Assembly: GCA_002007465.1 (NCBI GenBank)
Contig: LNAC01000135.1
Location: 3,113,369-3,177,368 of the forward strand
Direction: 5' to 3'
Length of the DNA stretch: 64,000 bases
Origin: Ailurus styani
Taxonomy: Eukaryota; Chordata; Mammalia; Carnivora; Ailuridae
Shown: piece by piece, positions 11,241 to 22,322 of the stretch
Numbering within the stretch: the first letter of the stretch is position 1
How the letters are laid out: every line of letters starts with the position of its first letter
The notes under the pieces: generated by a model
The model's input: only the letters and a program-made list of their open reading frames with translations
Told to the model about the DNA's origin: nothing
Database searches by the model: none
Made by a program: the position numbers and the translations under genes

Positions 11241-12249
11241 TAAGGTCTATATTCAAGTCATACTTTTTGCATCTCACTATGAAATTGTTCCAACAGCTTT
11301 TATTAAATAATGATTCATTTCCCAAATATTTATTTGGTTGCTTATTATTGATCACATATCAGTGGTACTCAGATTTGTTCCAATGGCAAAACACTTCAAA
11401 GTTGTGGCATTCTGCAAAACATCATGAAACATGGAGATATTTAAGCTAAAATAATGAAAATTAAAACTTGATGCTAAATCAGACACCAACTTACACTAGG
11501 TTCTAGTATAGTATAGATACCATCACAAACGAACAGTTGTTTTTTTTTAATTTGTGGGGGAAATGTTAAAATTGAGAAAGTTCTACCCAATAACTTAATT
11601 CCTTCTAAGAATACAGAAAAAAAAACACCCATGGAACAGCAAGTTCATCGAGAGCAAAAGTTGAAAACCACATCTTCTATTAAGCATACCCAGTTGAGAA
11701 CATAAATAAAAGCTTCTGATCATATGTAAACACTACATGAAGTCCAGCTGAACTGGGCTGAACTCCAGCTGAACTCAGACTATTAAGATCAGCCTTTTGA
11801 GTTTCCAAGGTTGGAATTCCCGTAATATTAGGAAGTCTAAGGGAGAATAGATGTCAGATCTCCAGTGTGTGTTCGCCCAGCAACCTTAACTCCAGGCACT
11901 TCTAGTCATTAATCTATAAATCAGAGGAGCTGACACAAGGGACCTTGTGTCCTACCATATCACAGCTTGTGGACTTCACACAGCAAGCAGGAGGTAGGTA
12001 TATTGGAACTATCAGAAAAAACCCATTTCCATTCTGGACTCCTTGTACTCTGAGGACAATGCCAGCATGAGAGCTGGAGTCCTGCCCTCTGCACAGACTT
12101 CCTGAAGATAAGGACAGGGATATCTTTAAAGCCTACTGGAACCCTCTGCAAGCAACACGTCATTGTGCTATGCTAGTTAATATGTTTTCATAGAGCTTAC
12201 TTTTACTTAGACCTTAGCTTACCAAAAAAAAAAGTTTCTTGTTAAGAGA
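11241..12249. other. Non-coding, no gene seen
   Basis: AT-rich; a near-tandem GTCCAGCTGAACT / CTCCAGCTGAACT pair occurs at about 11741-11775. No exon is supported. Confidence 0.4.
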
Positions 12250-12415
12250 GACAGTATGCTGTAGTTTTAAAAAGAACACTTCTAAGAGTCTAAGGTTGTG
12301 TCCTCACTCTACCACTTCATCTGGGATGAGTCATTCAACATTTGTGGGCCTCAGTTTTCTTTTCCCCCCAAAAAAATGGGTATTTAAAATAAATGGTTGC
12401 TGAAGTCCTATATGA
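12250..12415 (+). repeat. MIR relic
   Basis: Shows MIR landmarks in order: CTCACTCTACCACTTCATCT, GTCATTCAACATTTGTGGGC, CCTCAGTTTTCTTTTCC and an AATGGG...AAATAAATGG end. Confidence 0.55.
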
Positions 12416-13113
12416 TTCTAATAGTCTTGTTTAAGATAGATATGTTCTAGTTCAAGAAAAGTGCAGATGCAATACTTCATACTTAGGAAACTGATGATTT
12501 GCTATTCATAATGCCCCTTGCTGAGTCATTCTTCACTTAGAAAATTCCCCCAGAATTTCCCTAAATAGTAGGAACCTCTAGTGAAGTCAAGCTATGATGC
12601 CAAGTACAAATTTCCAACTCTGCTTTATGAATATGATATACACTCAATAGAGGAAAGTGATATCTCTTCTTTGGATTTGTGACATTCATGAACAATATTC
12701 TGTGGCAGCTCTGGGGTGTGTGTGTGTATATGTTGGCAAGGAGTTAGAACTACTAAATCCTGATTCAGATATAGTGCCAAAAGGACAGCAGATTCCACGA
12801 AAATCATCTGCTTGGAAGGGAAATAAATCATGACTTCATTGGACACGTGGTTCTTAATCTCCAGTTCGCTCTTGGTCCAGAGTTCTGAAATCACAGCGAA
12901 CATGGAGAGGCTGCTCTGTGAAACCATGCAATTATCTTTTCCCCTTCTCCTTTACACTGTATCTCCAGAGATTGCAATGGATCAATGGTACTGTTCAAAG
13001 CATTTCAGTAAATACTGGTTCGAGCCATTTTCCCTCCGAAATGTATCCCACAGAAAGGTTTGCTTCTCATCTACCCAAGAGTCTGTGTGCTCCAGATGTC
13101 TTTGAACCCTCAG
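12416..13113. other. Probable intron of the gene ending at 15.6 kb
   Basis: No clear repeat or exon. It lies upstream of the exons at 13114-14971 and is presumed intronic if those exons are real. An ORF at 12830-13105 has no matching splice sites. Confidence 0.35.
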
Positions 13114-13279
13114 TGTAGGACGTGGTGCAAACTATCGCAGATTGCCTTCATTGTCCTGAGTTATCCCACTAAGCTACCACTCCGCACTACCACCAACCTC
13201 TACTTCATCAGCATGGACGAACCAGTTTGCTTTCTGTCACTCTTGACTGCTGATTTGGATAAGAGCGACGAAAGCAAAG
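13114..13279 (+). CDS. Candidate internal coding exon, unidentified gene
   Basis: A possible exon opens after ...TTTGAACCCTCAG and closes at AGCAAAG|GTATAG. It is open for 55 codons plus one base (phase 1), which joins in frame to the exon at 13488 through ...DLDKSDESK + VSENG. The predicted peptide starts CRTWCKLSQIAFIVLSYPTK, so it has a short hydrophobic stretch, and ends acidic. The other two frames contain stops. The acceptor's pyrimidine tract is weak and the peptide is not one I recognise, so this is much less certain than the three exons that follow. The real upstream exon may lie left of this or the 5' boundary may differ. Confidence 0.35.
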
Positions 13280-13487
13280 GTATAGTGGCCCTTGTTTCCC
13301 CTCAGCAATTCGTATGTGTGTATATCTGTCTTAGGATGACATTTCTGCCGATATTAGCAGAGCTCCAACATACCCATTAAAATGGGACACGGTTTCCACT
13401 AAGGGCATCTAAGTGGAGAGCAGTTTTTTACCCGATTTTCCCAACACCTTGGATGGTTTACAGTAAAGTTTTGCTGTCTTGTTGCAG

Positions 13488-13594
13488 TTTCAGAAAATGG
13501 TCTTATACAGAAGCAGCGAACACCTCGCCGAAGATGTCAGCAGCCCAAAATGTTGAGTAGCCCTGAGGACACCATGTACTATAACCAGTTAAAT
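13488..13594 (+). CDS. Coding exon (antepenultimate or similar) of an unidentified gene
   Basis: The acceptor is TTTTGCTGTCTTGTTGCAG and the donor is AAAT|GTGAGT, both good matches to vertebrate splice consensus. Entering in phase 1, the 107-bp exon is fully open and encodes a peptide containing [20 protein letters not shown] followed by [15 protein letters not shown]; it leaves in phase 0. The peptide has a strongly basic RTPRRR patch, then an acidic and tyrosine-containing [10 protein letters not shown] segment with a YxxL motif (YNQL). That composition is typical of disordered, regulated tails, but I do not recognise the protein. It sits 208 bp after the candidate exon at 13114-13279 and 374 bp before the next exon. 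Confidence 0.6.
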
Positions 13595-13968
13595 GTGAGT
13601 TCAAAGTGGCCATAAAGCTGTTTCACTGGCTTTGTTTCCAGTTAATAATTCTGTTATTAATACCTGTTCCAGCCCCTCCAGCCCCACCCCCACTCTCTTA
13701 TGCTCTCTTCTTGAACATGTGCTTAGGCTCTTTATCTGTTGCTTTCATGTCAGGATGTCTGCCTTCACGGTGAATAATTGATGTGGTTTATCAAAGACGA
13801 GCAAGATGCATGCTTCATCAGGCTCACTTGAGCCCTTTGATCAAAAAAATTATGCTGTGACTTCTGATATTATCAGCATCTGCTTGCATTCAACACAAAA
13901 TCACTTTGAATTAAAAATTAACGACTTGCTGCTTTGCTTTGACTGTGTGTTCTTGGCCCTCTCCACAG

Positions 13969-14015
13969 GGAACTCTAGAATATCAAGGGAACAAGAGGAA
14001 GCCAAGAAAACTTGG
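13969..14015 (+). CDS. Short coding exon (47 bp) of the same unidentified gene
   Basis: Acceptor TTGGCCCTCTCCACAG, donor CTTGG|GTAAAT. It begins in phase 0 directly after the AAT codon of the previous exon, stays open and encodes GTLEYQGNKRKPRKLG, with the last glycine completed by the first base of the next exon (phase 2 junction). The KRKPRK cluster could act as a nuclear localisation signal or a membrane-proximal basic patch; this is inference. Small size alone would make it doubtful, but it fits in phase between two other exons with proper splice sites. That would be unlikely by chance. The exon to its right is 817 bp away. Confidence 0.6.
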
Positions 14016-14832
14016 GTAAATATCTGTCTTCTTAGTTCTAAGCAACTGTAAACAGAAGGGGTCCTTTGTGATATTACAGAAAATGCAAAACTTTGAGAGA
14101 AGCATCTAAAAATATGCAAATGGGGATATCACCCCTATTATTGACACTGGAAACCACTTTTCACAGTAGCAGCTTTATAAAACTTGAATCTATTCTGTCC
14201 GAAAAGGCTGAAATTGCCACCTAAAGGCAAATGTTATTTTTCACAATTATCCCAGGAAATTGTGGTTTCCCTCATAATTGCAGACGTAGCAGATTGCATA
14301 AGACTCTCCCACAAATAAGATCATTCCATGCAGTGTGAATAGGCCACTTCCCACATCACCCTACCCCTGGGCCTTAAAGGTTCACAAAGGAAAATCTCCC
14401 CCAGTTAGTTAGAGGACACTAAGGAGTTTGTGGCTCATTTGATTGTTAGTATCCCAATAGAGAATGTGGTGACATAGGTAACTGGTACTAGTTTGGGAAC
14501 TGGAGGAGGACAGGAGGGAACTTTCTCTTCTAGAGGGAACCAAACAGGGACAGACAAATCAATTCAGGCAGACAAGTTGCAATATGATCACAACTTCCAG
14601 ACGCCACAAAATTGGGCCCGTTATCGGCCTATGACCCTGAGGTGAAAGGCTTTGTGGATCAGACCTCAGTTCCTGTGTTCTGGGAGACCCTGAGCTACCT
14701 ACTGTAAGTTGTCCTTCCCTGACACTGGGGGGACCCAACCCTGTTCTCAGTACTCACGCAACTTGAGCTGCTGCACTGATGACTGTGGCCTTTGTCCTCT
14801 TTTTCTGCTGAAAACTCTTTTCTTTGTTGCAG

Positions 14833-14971
14833 CCAAGTCAAAGTGCTTGATGGGGAAGATGAATATTACAAATCTTTGTCACCTGTGGACTCTGTTCCCG
14901 AGGAAGACAACCCATCCTGCCCTTTCCTTTCTTCCTCACCCTCAAAAGGAGCATCTTTTGCTCAGCACTGA
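14833..14971 (+). CDS. Terminal coding exon with stop codon, unidentified gene
   Basis: Acceptor TTTTCTTTGTTGCAG. One base completes the split glycine codon, then the frame reads [20 protein letters not shown] and [20 protein letters not shown] before ending SFAQH and TGA at 14969-14971. The peptide is acidic, serine/proline-rich and carries a second YxxL motif (YKSL). It is 28 residues from the first, too far apart for a canonical ITAM. A different frame is also open across this stretch (to 15026), but it gives a low-complexity peptide and does not match the phase of the preceding exon. The predicted C-terminus over the three secure exons is about 97 residues. I cannot name the gene; a protein search with these residues would decide. 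Confidence 0.6.
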
Positions 14972-15640
14972 GGTGTACTTTATGCCCCCCAAGTCTGTTG
15001 AGGGTAAGAACAATCATGGTAATTGACTGACTGTCATTTAATAAGAAAGCACTGTGATAGGGCCGGCTTCTTTAGACACGTGGTCTGGGTCTGAGCCTTA
15101 CTGAATAATTTTCAGATTCCTAACCATTTTCTCATATCTCCATTGCCCTCCCCACATCTGCAGTGCAGCCTGAGCTGGGCAATTTTTCCTTTTCTCATCT
15201 CATGGGTACCTGTGGGAAACTGAACACCCTTCCAAACTGTAGCGATAAGCGTCATTCATGCCCTCAGCCTCTAAGCGGGTAACAGATAACTTCGCCATAA
15301 GCCAATCGTGAATGCTGATGATACTTATTTTTCCTGCCACGTCTGTCCCTGCAAAATCTGCCCTTGTGAAAATCCAGGCCTCCCTTTCCACCTCACTTCT
15401 CTCCTGCATTCCCCTCGTCCTTGGAGAGACGGTTCAGGCCTCTCTCCAGAGTCAGAATTCCACTGCTGAGTGTCCCCACTCAAGGTCTCATAGGCCAGAA
15501 TAATTTTTTATGTTTAGTGGGAGAGACCTAAATCTTTCTCTAAGGCAGATGAACCCCTCTCTTGCCAGTTATTATGCTGATAAAGCCTTTGCCTCATTAC
15601 TCCCATGATCTTAGCAATAAAAGCAAAGGAGTTAGAGGGA
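14972..15640 (+). other. Probable 3' UTR with polyadenylation signal
   Basis: Following the TGA there is ~645 bp of sequence without further coding signal, ending at a canonical AATAAA at 15616-15621 (AGCAATAAAAGC). This is the expected layout of a final exon. A GT-containing donor-like site near 15003 (GTTGAGG|GTAAGA) could allow an alternative spliced form. The precise cleavage point is not visible. Confidence 0.45.
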
Positions 15641-15719
15641 AAGAAAATTTGGACCTGTCATAGTCTATGTCACATGGTTTAGTAAATTCCCATTCTCTGG
15701 CCAGCAGTGTCCACGAGGC

Positions 15720-15830
15720 TGTGAGTGATTATAGGGAAAGGATCTTGTCTTGTGCCTATCTTTGTTGGCAGAGCCTAGGACAGTGCCTGGCACAGAGTGG
15801 GCATCCAGTAAATGTCCTTACGTGAATGGA
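15720..15830 (+). repeat. L2-type LINE 3' end relic
   Basis: Contains GATCTTGTCTTGTGCCTATC, then AGGACAGTGCCTGGCACAGA and a GGGCATCCAGTAAATGT ending. This is the familiar 3' end of ancient L2 elements. Confidence 0.6.
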
Positions 15831-16494
15831 GGGACTTCACTTAGTTACACATACGTGACAAGAAAGTATCTTTCAATTGTGTATTCCTCATGTATAATCA
15901 CTTTTCTTACACCGTAAGCTCTGATTTTTCACTCCAGGTTGGGCTAGTCCTATTATAATAATGTTATACCATATATTATAATATTCCATATGATTCTATA
16001 CAACAAACATCTTTTGAGCAACTACTCTATGCAGAACAATGGGTGAGATTACTCTATGATTTAAAAAAAATAACCTATAAGACCTTTTCTCTAGAACAGA
16101 TGTTCTCAGCATTTTTTTTTTTTTACTTTAAAATACTTGGCAGATCATACATGTGGGAGTACCCAGATTTTGGGAAAAAATAACTGGAAGAAATAGAAAA
16201 AAATTGTTATCAGAGTTACAGAGGGGAGAATTTTAATATACATTTTACAAAGATAAAATAATGAAATGAGGCCTCTAAAGATCTCAGAAATTATATTTTT
16301 AAAGAAAAAGAAATCAGAAAATCCAATTATTCAATAGTTAAACTTTACTTTTTAAAAAAAATGAGCCCTGATTTTTTTCCTCACATATTCACCCAAAGGT
16401 AATGTTTATTAAGGTTTATAAGTACAGCGGAAGAAACACAAATGAACTTTATTGTTTAAAAGATATCTAGTATATGTAGCTTTTTAACGTTATT
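15831..16494. other. AT-rich non-coding, no gene seen
   Basis: A+T-rich sequence with several short A or T runs (for example 16112-16123). No gene or assignable repeat was found. Confidence 0.45.
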
Positions 16495-16680
16495 TTAATA
16501 TAAGTATTTTTGTTTGAAGTATAGTAAGGTGTGCAACAGTGATTCAGCAGTTCTGTGCCTCATGAGGTGCTCACCACTCTGAGTGTAGTTCCCATCTCTC
16601 ACCATACAACATATTTGACCGTATTCCCTGTGCTTCACTTTTCATCTCTGTGACTTAGTATTTAAAATGGGAAGTCTGGG

Positions 16681-16833
16681 TCCCCCCGGGCGGCTCAGTC
16701 AGTTAAGCGTCTGACTCTTGATTTCGGCTCAGGTTATGATCTCAGGGTTGTGAGACCACCACTGGGCATGGAGTCTGCTTATGATTCTCTCCCTCTCCCC
16801 CCACTCCATAAATCAATCAACCAATCAAGCAAT
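16681..16833 (+). mobile_element. CAN-SINE inside the antisense L1
   Basis: Head CCCCCCGGGCGGCTCAGTCA, then GTTAAGCGTCTGACTCTTGA, a shortened CT segment and a tail altered to AATCAATCAACCAATCAAG. It splits the L1 between ...GGGAAGTCTG and GGTTTGTTATCTCTT, so it is younger than the L1. Confidence 0.8.
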
Positions 16834-17026
16834 CTAGAGGTTTGTTATCTCTTAATCCCCTTCACTTATTTCACCCATCCTGCCACCCCCTCCCCTCTGG
16901 CAACTACCAGTTTTTTCCCTATATTTATGAGTCTGTTTCTGGTTTTTGTTTGTATGTTTGTTTGTCCATTTGTTCATCTGTTTGCTTCTTAGATTCCACA
17001 TATAAGTGAAATTATACAATATCTGT

Positions 17027-17145
17027 AAATAAAGTCTTAAAACAAACAAAAAAAACTGCTTCCTCCTCTCTCTCTGCCTACTTGTGATCTCTCTCTGTCA
17101 AATAAATTAATAATATCTTAAAATAACAACAACAACAACAACACC
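17027..17145 (+). mobile_element. Truncated SINE 3' modules preceding a full SINE
   Basis: Two partial SINE tails are stacked: AAATAAAGTCTTAAAACAAA at 17027-17054, then a CT-rich 3' half with CTGCCTACTTGTGATCTCTC and its own AAATAAATTAATAATATCTT tail, ending in (AAC)n at 17124-17143. Both share the mustelid-style 3' end of the complete copy that follows. Confidence 0.7.
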
Positions 17146-17337
17146 AGGGCACCTGGGTGGCTCAGTGGGTTAAGCCTCTGCCGTCAGCTCAGGTCATGAT
17201 CTCAGGGTCCTAGGATCGAGCTCTGCATCAGGCTCTCTGCTCAGCAGGGAGCCTGCTTTCCCCCTCCCTCTGCCTGCCTCTCTGCCTACTTGTGATCTCT
17301 CTCTGTCAAATAAATAAATAAAATCTTAAAAAAAAAA
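17146..17337 (+). mobile_element. CAN-SINE, young subfamily
   Basis: Head GGGCACCTGGGTGGCTCAGT, B-box region GGATCGAGCTCTGC, CTGCCTACTTGTGATCTCTC motif, and a (AAAT)n tail. The whole composite from 17027 to 17351 lies between two copies of ATATCTGT (17019-17026 and 17352-17359), which fits a target-site duplication. Confidence 0.9.
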
Positions 17338-17476
17338 CCACCAAATACACCATATCTGTCTTTCTCTGACTTATTTTACATAGCGTAATACCCCTCTAGG
17401 TCCATCCACGTTGTCACAAATGGTAAGATCTCATTGTTTTTTATGGGTGAGTAATATTCCATTCCATATATATATA

Positions 17477-17488
17477 ATACACACACAG

Positions 17489-17516
<28 letters not shown>
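17477..17516. repeat. (CA)n microsatellite
   Basis: About 20 CA units with one GA interruption, preceded by a (TA)n run. It lies within the antisense L1 at its AT-rich, TATATA-type segment. Confidence 0.95.
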
Positions 17517-17519
<3 letters not shown>

Positions 17520-17840
17520 TTCTTCTTTATCTGTTCATCTACCAGTGGATGCTTAAGTGGCTTCCATATCTTAGCTATTATAAATAATGCTGCAGTAAAC
17601 ATAGGGTTGCATAGATCTTTTTGAATTAGTGTTTTCATTTTCTTCCAGTAGTGGAATTACTGGATCATAGGATATTTCTAGTTTAAATTTTTTGAGGAAC
17701 CTCCCTACTTCTTTCCACAGTATTTGCACCAATTTATATTCTCAGCAATAGTGCATGAGGGTTCCCTTTGCTCCACATCCTTGCCAACTCTTGCTATCTC
17801 TTATCACACCATCTGACTGGTGTGAGGTGATATTTCTTGT

Positions 17841-18809
17841 TTTGGAAGTTTTACTTTTATCATTGACTTGTCTACTTTCGATTTGCTAATATTAGCTGTT
17901 TTTCAAACTGTTGAGTAAAAGTATTCTGAACATCCCATTTGTCTGTGTACAATATAATAGTTATCTGCCTTGTTTCTAATTAAATATTTCCATAAATAAA
18001 TTACAAGGAAACAAATAATTATAAAATTATAATTTAGTAGCTCTGTAGTAATTAGTCATTGCCACAGCTCTAACTCCTAACAGTACTTTAGAAATGGGGC
18101 TCACTATCAGCTACACCATTTACAAACTGTAGGTGTTATTTTTGGGCTATTCATAATGCCACAAACTCAAGAAGCAATTCTTAGATCAAGTATATGATAA
18201 TGATCCAACTTGGAATCTCATAAATGTCCTGTTAGATTTATCAAAGTAATATGAATATGGCAAAAACAAAACAAAAATCAAAGAGTCCAGAGGGTTTATA
18301 GTGGAAATCAATCTTCTTCTCCTTGTCCCTACCTTAGTCCCTCCCCACTGAAGCAACCACTTTTTATTATTTCTAATTCTAATTCTTTGAATGGTTTCCA
18401 TCATGTCTGTGAATAATTTACTTCCATCTTCTTGGTTTATCATTTTCAATAATATTTACTCTCTCCCCCTTACTTCTTCCAGTGCTTATAATTTGATGTT
18501 TAAATTTTGTTGATTACCTTTTAAACTTTAAATTATATAATTAAACACCTATTTTTTTGTGTCATTGACTTTAGATAGTATCTCTGCAAGAATACCTGAC
18601 TTGAAGAAAACCAACAAGGTGAAAAATACTGTCAACGACAAAATAACCGACCCCGGATAAAACAGAAATCATTCTGGGAATACAACAGTTTTTAAAAACT
18701 TCACTGCAAACCACTGATGTTCATGTTGTGAGCTGCTGGTTTTTCTTCCATTTTGGTTCATCTGCAGATATGCCTCCATCCACTTTAACTTTCTTTATTT
18801 TTAAATGTC
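17841..18809. other. AT-rich non-coding, no gene seen
   Basis: May include further L1 relics, but I cannot anchor them. The minus ORF at 18186-18449 has no support. Confidence 0.35.
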
Positions 18810-20540
18810 ATGCAAGTGCAGAAAAAGGCACAAATCAGAAGATTCAACTCAATAAGTTATCAGAAAGTCAGTACTCTGCCTCTACGGTCAAGTTATCTAT
18901 GTAACCACTCCTACAAGCTGAAGGTTATTAGAAAGTATCTGTATAAACTGTCTGTGGGTCCATTAGAACATTGTCAGCACACTAGAAGTCTCCCTCATGT
19001 CCATTTCCAATCACTCACCTCTCCAAGGACAAGCACTCTCATAACTCTGGTGGTAAATACTTCCTTGGTTTTCTTTATTATTTTACCACTTGCATACATC
19101 CCTAAACACTATAGTTAAATGTTGCCCCTTATATTAGGTTCTGGGGACTTTATATAAATGGAATCATGTAATATGTAATCTTTTGGATTTTGTTTCTTTT
19201 GTTTGGTATTAATACTTGTGAGATTCATCTATGTTGTGGAATGTAAATGTAGCTCATTCATTTTCAAAGCTGTCTAACATTCTGGTATATGAATATGGCA
19301 TAACTGACTTAGCCACTCAGCTTTTGATAGACAAATATGAACTATTTCCAATTTGGGGCTATTCTGGACATTGCTACTATTAACATTGTTGTATGTCTCT
19401 TGGTGTCTATTTGCATGCGTTTCTGTTGGCTGTGTGCCTAGGATTAGGATGGCAGAGTTCTAAGGTACCCATAACTGCACTTTGGTAGGTAATACCAAAC
19501 TGTTTTCCTAAGTGATTTTACTAATTTACAATAACACCTGTGACATAAAAGAGTGTCCATTCTTCTATATTCTCTCCAATTCTTGCTATTATTGGTCTTC
19601 TTCATATGGACACTCTAATGGGTATATATTAGAATCTCACTGTTGATTTATAGCTTACATATCTCTGAAATGTATTATATGTTGTTAGTTATACGTGTTG
19701 CAAATATTTTCTCCACTAGATGGTTTGTCCTTTCATTCCCTTAAGGTATCTTTTGCTAAAAAAAAAAAAAAAAATGTTTGTAATGTTAACATAATACAAC
19801 TTATCAGTCTTTTCCTGTTTGATTTTTTGTAGCCTATTAAGAAACCTTGTCCAGCCCCAAGGTCATAAAAGTATTTACTTTTAGGATTTTCTGGAGGCAT
19901 TATTGTCTTGCCTTTCACATTTAGATCTTGAACCCACCCAGAATCAATTTTGTGAATGCCGTGTGGTAAGAACCAATTTTCATATTTTCTTATAATAGAT
20001 ATTCAGCTGTCAAAGGCCCACTTAATGAAAAGGCCATCTCTTTTCTACTGCTCTAAAATACTATCATTTACATAAATCAAGTAGGCATGGGTCTGTTCTC
20101 AGATTCTCTTTCTGTTCTGTTGATCTACAATCCTTGCTGTAAATCCTATATCTTCAACATAGGCTTTGGTATAAGACAGAGCTAGTCTTCTAACATGGTT
20201 TTTCTTTTCCGAGAGAAAACTTGATTAGTTTGGGCTCTTTGCATATTATAGATTCAAATAGTCAACTTATGAAAAAAAAACTATTGGTATTTCTTTGGAA
20301 TTATCTTGAGTCTTTAAGTCAATTTGGAAGGAATTGTCACGTCTACAATATTGAATTTTCCAAACTATACGCATGGTATATGCTTCTACTTATTTAGTTA
20401 TTCCTTCTCTTCCCTTAATAATGATTAATAATTTTATCTGTGAAATCTTACACATAGTTTGTTAGCTTTATCCACATGTACCATGTATAATTCTATAGTA
20501 TTTAAAAGTGTTTTTTAAAATTTTAACTGTTTGTTCCCTG

Positions 20541-20904
20541 CTCTAGATTAAATGTTTATGTCCCCCCAAATTTCGTATGCTTAAATCTAGTTCCCAATGT
20601 GATGGTATTTGTTGGTGGGGTCTTTGGGAGGTGAGTAAGTCATGAGAGTAGAAACCTCATGAATGGGATCAGTAGTACCCTTTTAAAGAGACCCCAGAGA
20701 CCTGGCTTGCCTCCACCACATGAGGACACAGTGAAAAGACGTCTATCTATGAACCAGCAAGCAGATGCTCACCAGACACCAAATCTACTGGCACCTTGAT
20801 CTTGGACTTCCCAGACCTCCAGAACTGTAAGAGATAAATTTCTGTTGTTCAAGCCATCCAGTCTGTAGTATTCTGTTATTGCAACCCAAACACACTAAGA
20901 CATT
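20541..20904 (+). mobile_element. MLT1-like MaLR solo LTR
   Basis: Very good agreement with the recalled MLT1 pattern: TGTCCCCCCAAATTTCGTAT, CTTTGGGAGGTGAGTAAGTC, CCTCATGAATGGGATCAGTA, ACACCAAATCTACTGGCACC, TTGATCTTGGACTTCCCAGA, and the end ACCCAAACACACTAAGACA. No internal region flanks it, so it is a solo LTR that landed in the older L1. Confidence 0.8.
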
Positions 20905-21159
20905 GCCATTATATGAAAGTACAATGGATATTTTGTATTTGAAATTCATCAACTTTGCTAAGCCATTAATTCCAATGATGTATTTAGATATATTTGGATT
21001 TTCTATATACACAGTTTTACCCTCTGCAAATAACTATACACATTTTCTTCCGTTTTCATACTTCATACTTCCTTTTATATTTTCTTTTTTCTTGACCTAC
21101 TGTCTGTTTTATAATGGTTTTGCTGCATTATAAACCGTCCCAAATTATTTCTTACAAGT

Positions 21160-21570
21160 CTTTGGTTGGCTGACTATATCTGCTGATTTGAACTAGTCTT
21201 GCCATTTGTGCATCTGCAGTTAGCTGCTGGTCAGCTAAGCACCTTTGCTGATGTTGGCTGGGTTTCTTACATATCTAGGGCCACAGCAAGGACAGCTTGG
21301 CCAACTTAGTTCTATTCAACATGGTCTCATCCTCCAGTTTGTAATTATCCCCAGTGGCAGTGCCAGGGTCTCTGAAAAAGAAAGGGAGAAGGGAGGGAGG
21401 GAGAGTGAGAAAGAGATCTCTTGAGGCTCAGAACTGGCGCATTGTCAATTTAGCCATATTCTTTTAACGAAAGCAAAATACGAAGCCAGCTTAGATTCAG
21501 GAGAAGCTTCAGAGTCCCATTACATTGCAAGGGGTGTAGCTACAAGGAAAAGTAGAGAATTGGAGTCTTT
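21160..21570 (-). mobile_element. MLT-type MaLR LTR, antisense
   Basis: The plus strand reads as the complement of an MLT-type LTR: GAGGCTCAGAACTGGCGCAT, GTCAATTTAGCCATATTCTT, then CATTACATTGCAAGGGGTGT and AGAATTGGAGTC. It includes a purine-rich GGGAGGGAGGGAGAG run near 21385. It is opposite in orientation to the MLT1 LTR about 250 bp upstream, so the two are independent insertions. Confidence 0.6.
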
Positions 21571-22107
21571 TTTTTTTTTTTCTTATTCAAAATACCACAC
21601 TGACCTGGCTAAGATTTTCAGTAGAAGGTTAGTTAGGAGAGCTAATAGTAAGCACTCTTGCCTTTTTTGCAATCTCAAAGAAGAAAAGCTTTCAGTATTT
21701 TATCATTAATTATAGTGCTTGCTGTTCCTTTCTATTCTCAAGAGGGTTTTCCCCCTTATAAGTGGATGTTCGATTTTATCACATGCTTGTTTTTTATGTA
21801 TTTAAATAATTCTATGACTTTACCCCTTTATTTTGTTAATGTTATGGTTGCTATATTCATATGGTTCATAATATTAAGGTTATGCTGGTTTTCTAGTGTG
21901 AAAGCAGCCTTATATCCTTGCAATTCATACAACTCTATCATGTTATATTATCCTCTTACATTTTGCTGCATTTGATTTGTTAATATAAAAAAAATTATAT
22001 CTGTGCCCATGATGAAATTAACATATAAATTCTCATAATATCCCTACTCGCTTTTCTCTGGAAGATTTTGTATAAGAATGACATTAGTTCTTTCTTAAAA
22101 TTGTTTT

Positions 22108-22322
22108 TTTTGGGGTTTTTTTGTTGTTTTTTTTTAAGATTTTATTTATTTATTTCACAGAGGAAGAGAGATCACAAGGAGGCAGAGAGGCAGGCAGAGA
22201 GAGAGGGGGAAGCATGCTCCCCGCTGAGCAGGGGGCCCGATGTGGGCCTCGATCCCAGGACCCTGAGATCATGACCTGAGCCAAAAGCAGAGGCTTTAAC
22301 CCACTGAGCCACCCAGGCACCC
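22108..22322 (-). mobile_element. CAN-SINE, full length
   Basis: Minus-strand element with T-rich start and head complement CCACCCAGGCACCC at the right. Flanked by an exact 13-bp duplication TTAAAATTGTTTT at 22095-22107 and 22323-22335. Confidence 0.95.

Larger units (their letters stand above)
16495..17840 (-). mobile_element. L1 3' region, antisense, broken by SINEs
   Basis: On the plus strand the text is the complement of L1 ORF2/3' UTR: CAACAGTGATTCAGCAGTTC, CCCTTCACTTATTTCACCCA, GTAATATTCCATTCCATATA, TAGGTCCATCCACGTTGTCA, and CCTCCCTACTTCTTTCCACA up to TGACTGGTGTGAGGTGATAT. It is interrupted by a SINE at 16681-16833 and by a composite SINE insertion at 17027-17351. No functional ORF. 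Confidence 0.75.

Noticed and set aside
14709..15026. Alternative frame of the last exon as the real coding frame
   Set aside because: It does not match the phase of the preceding exons and crosses the intron acceptor.
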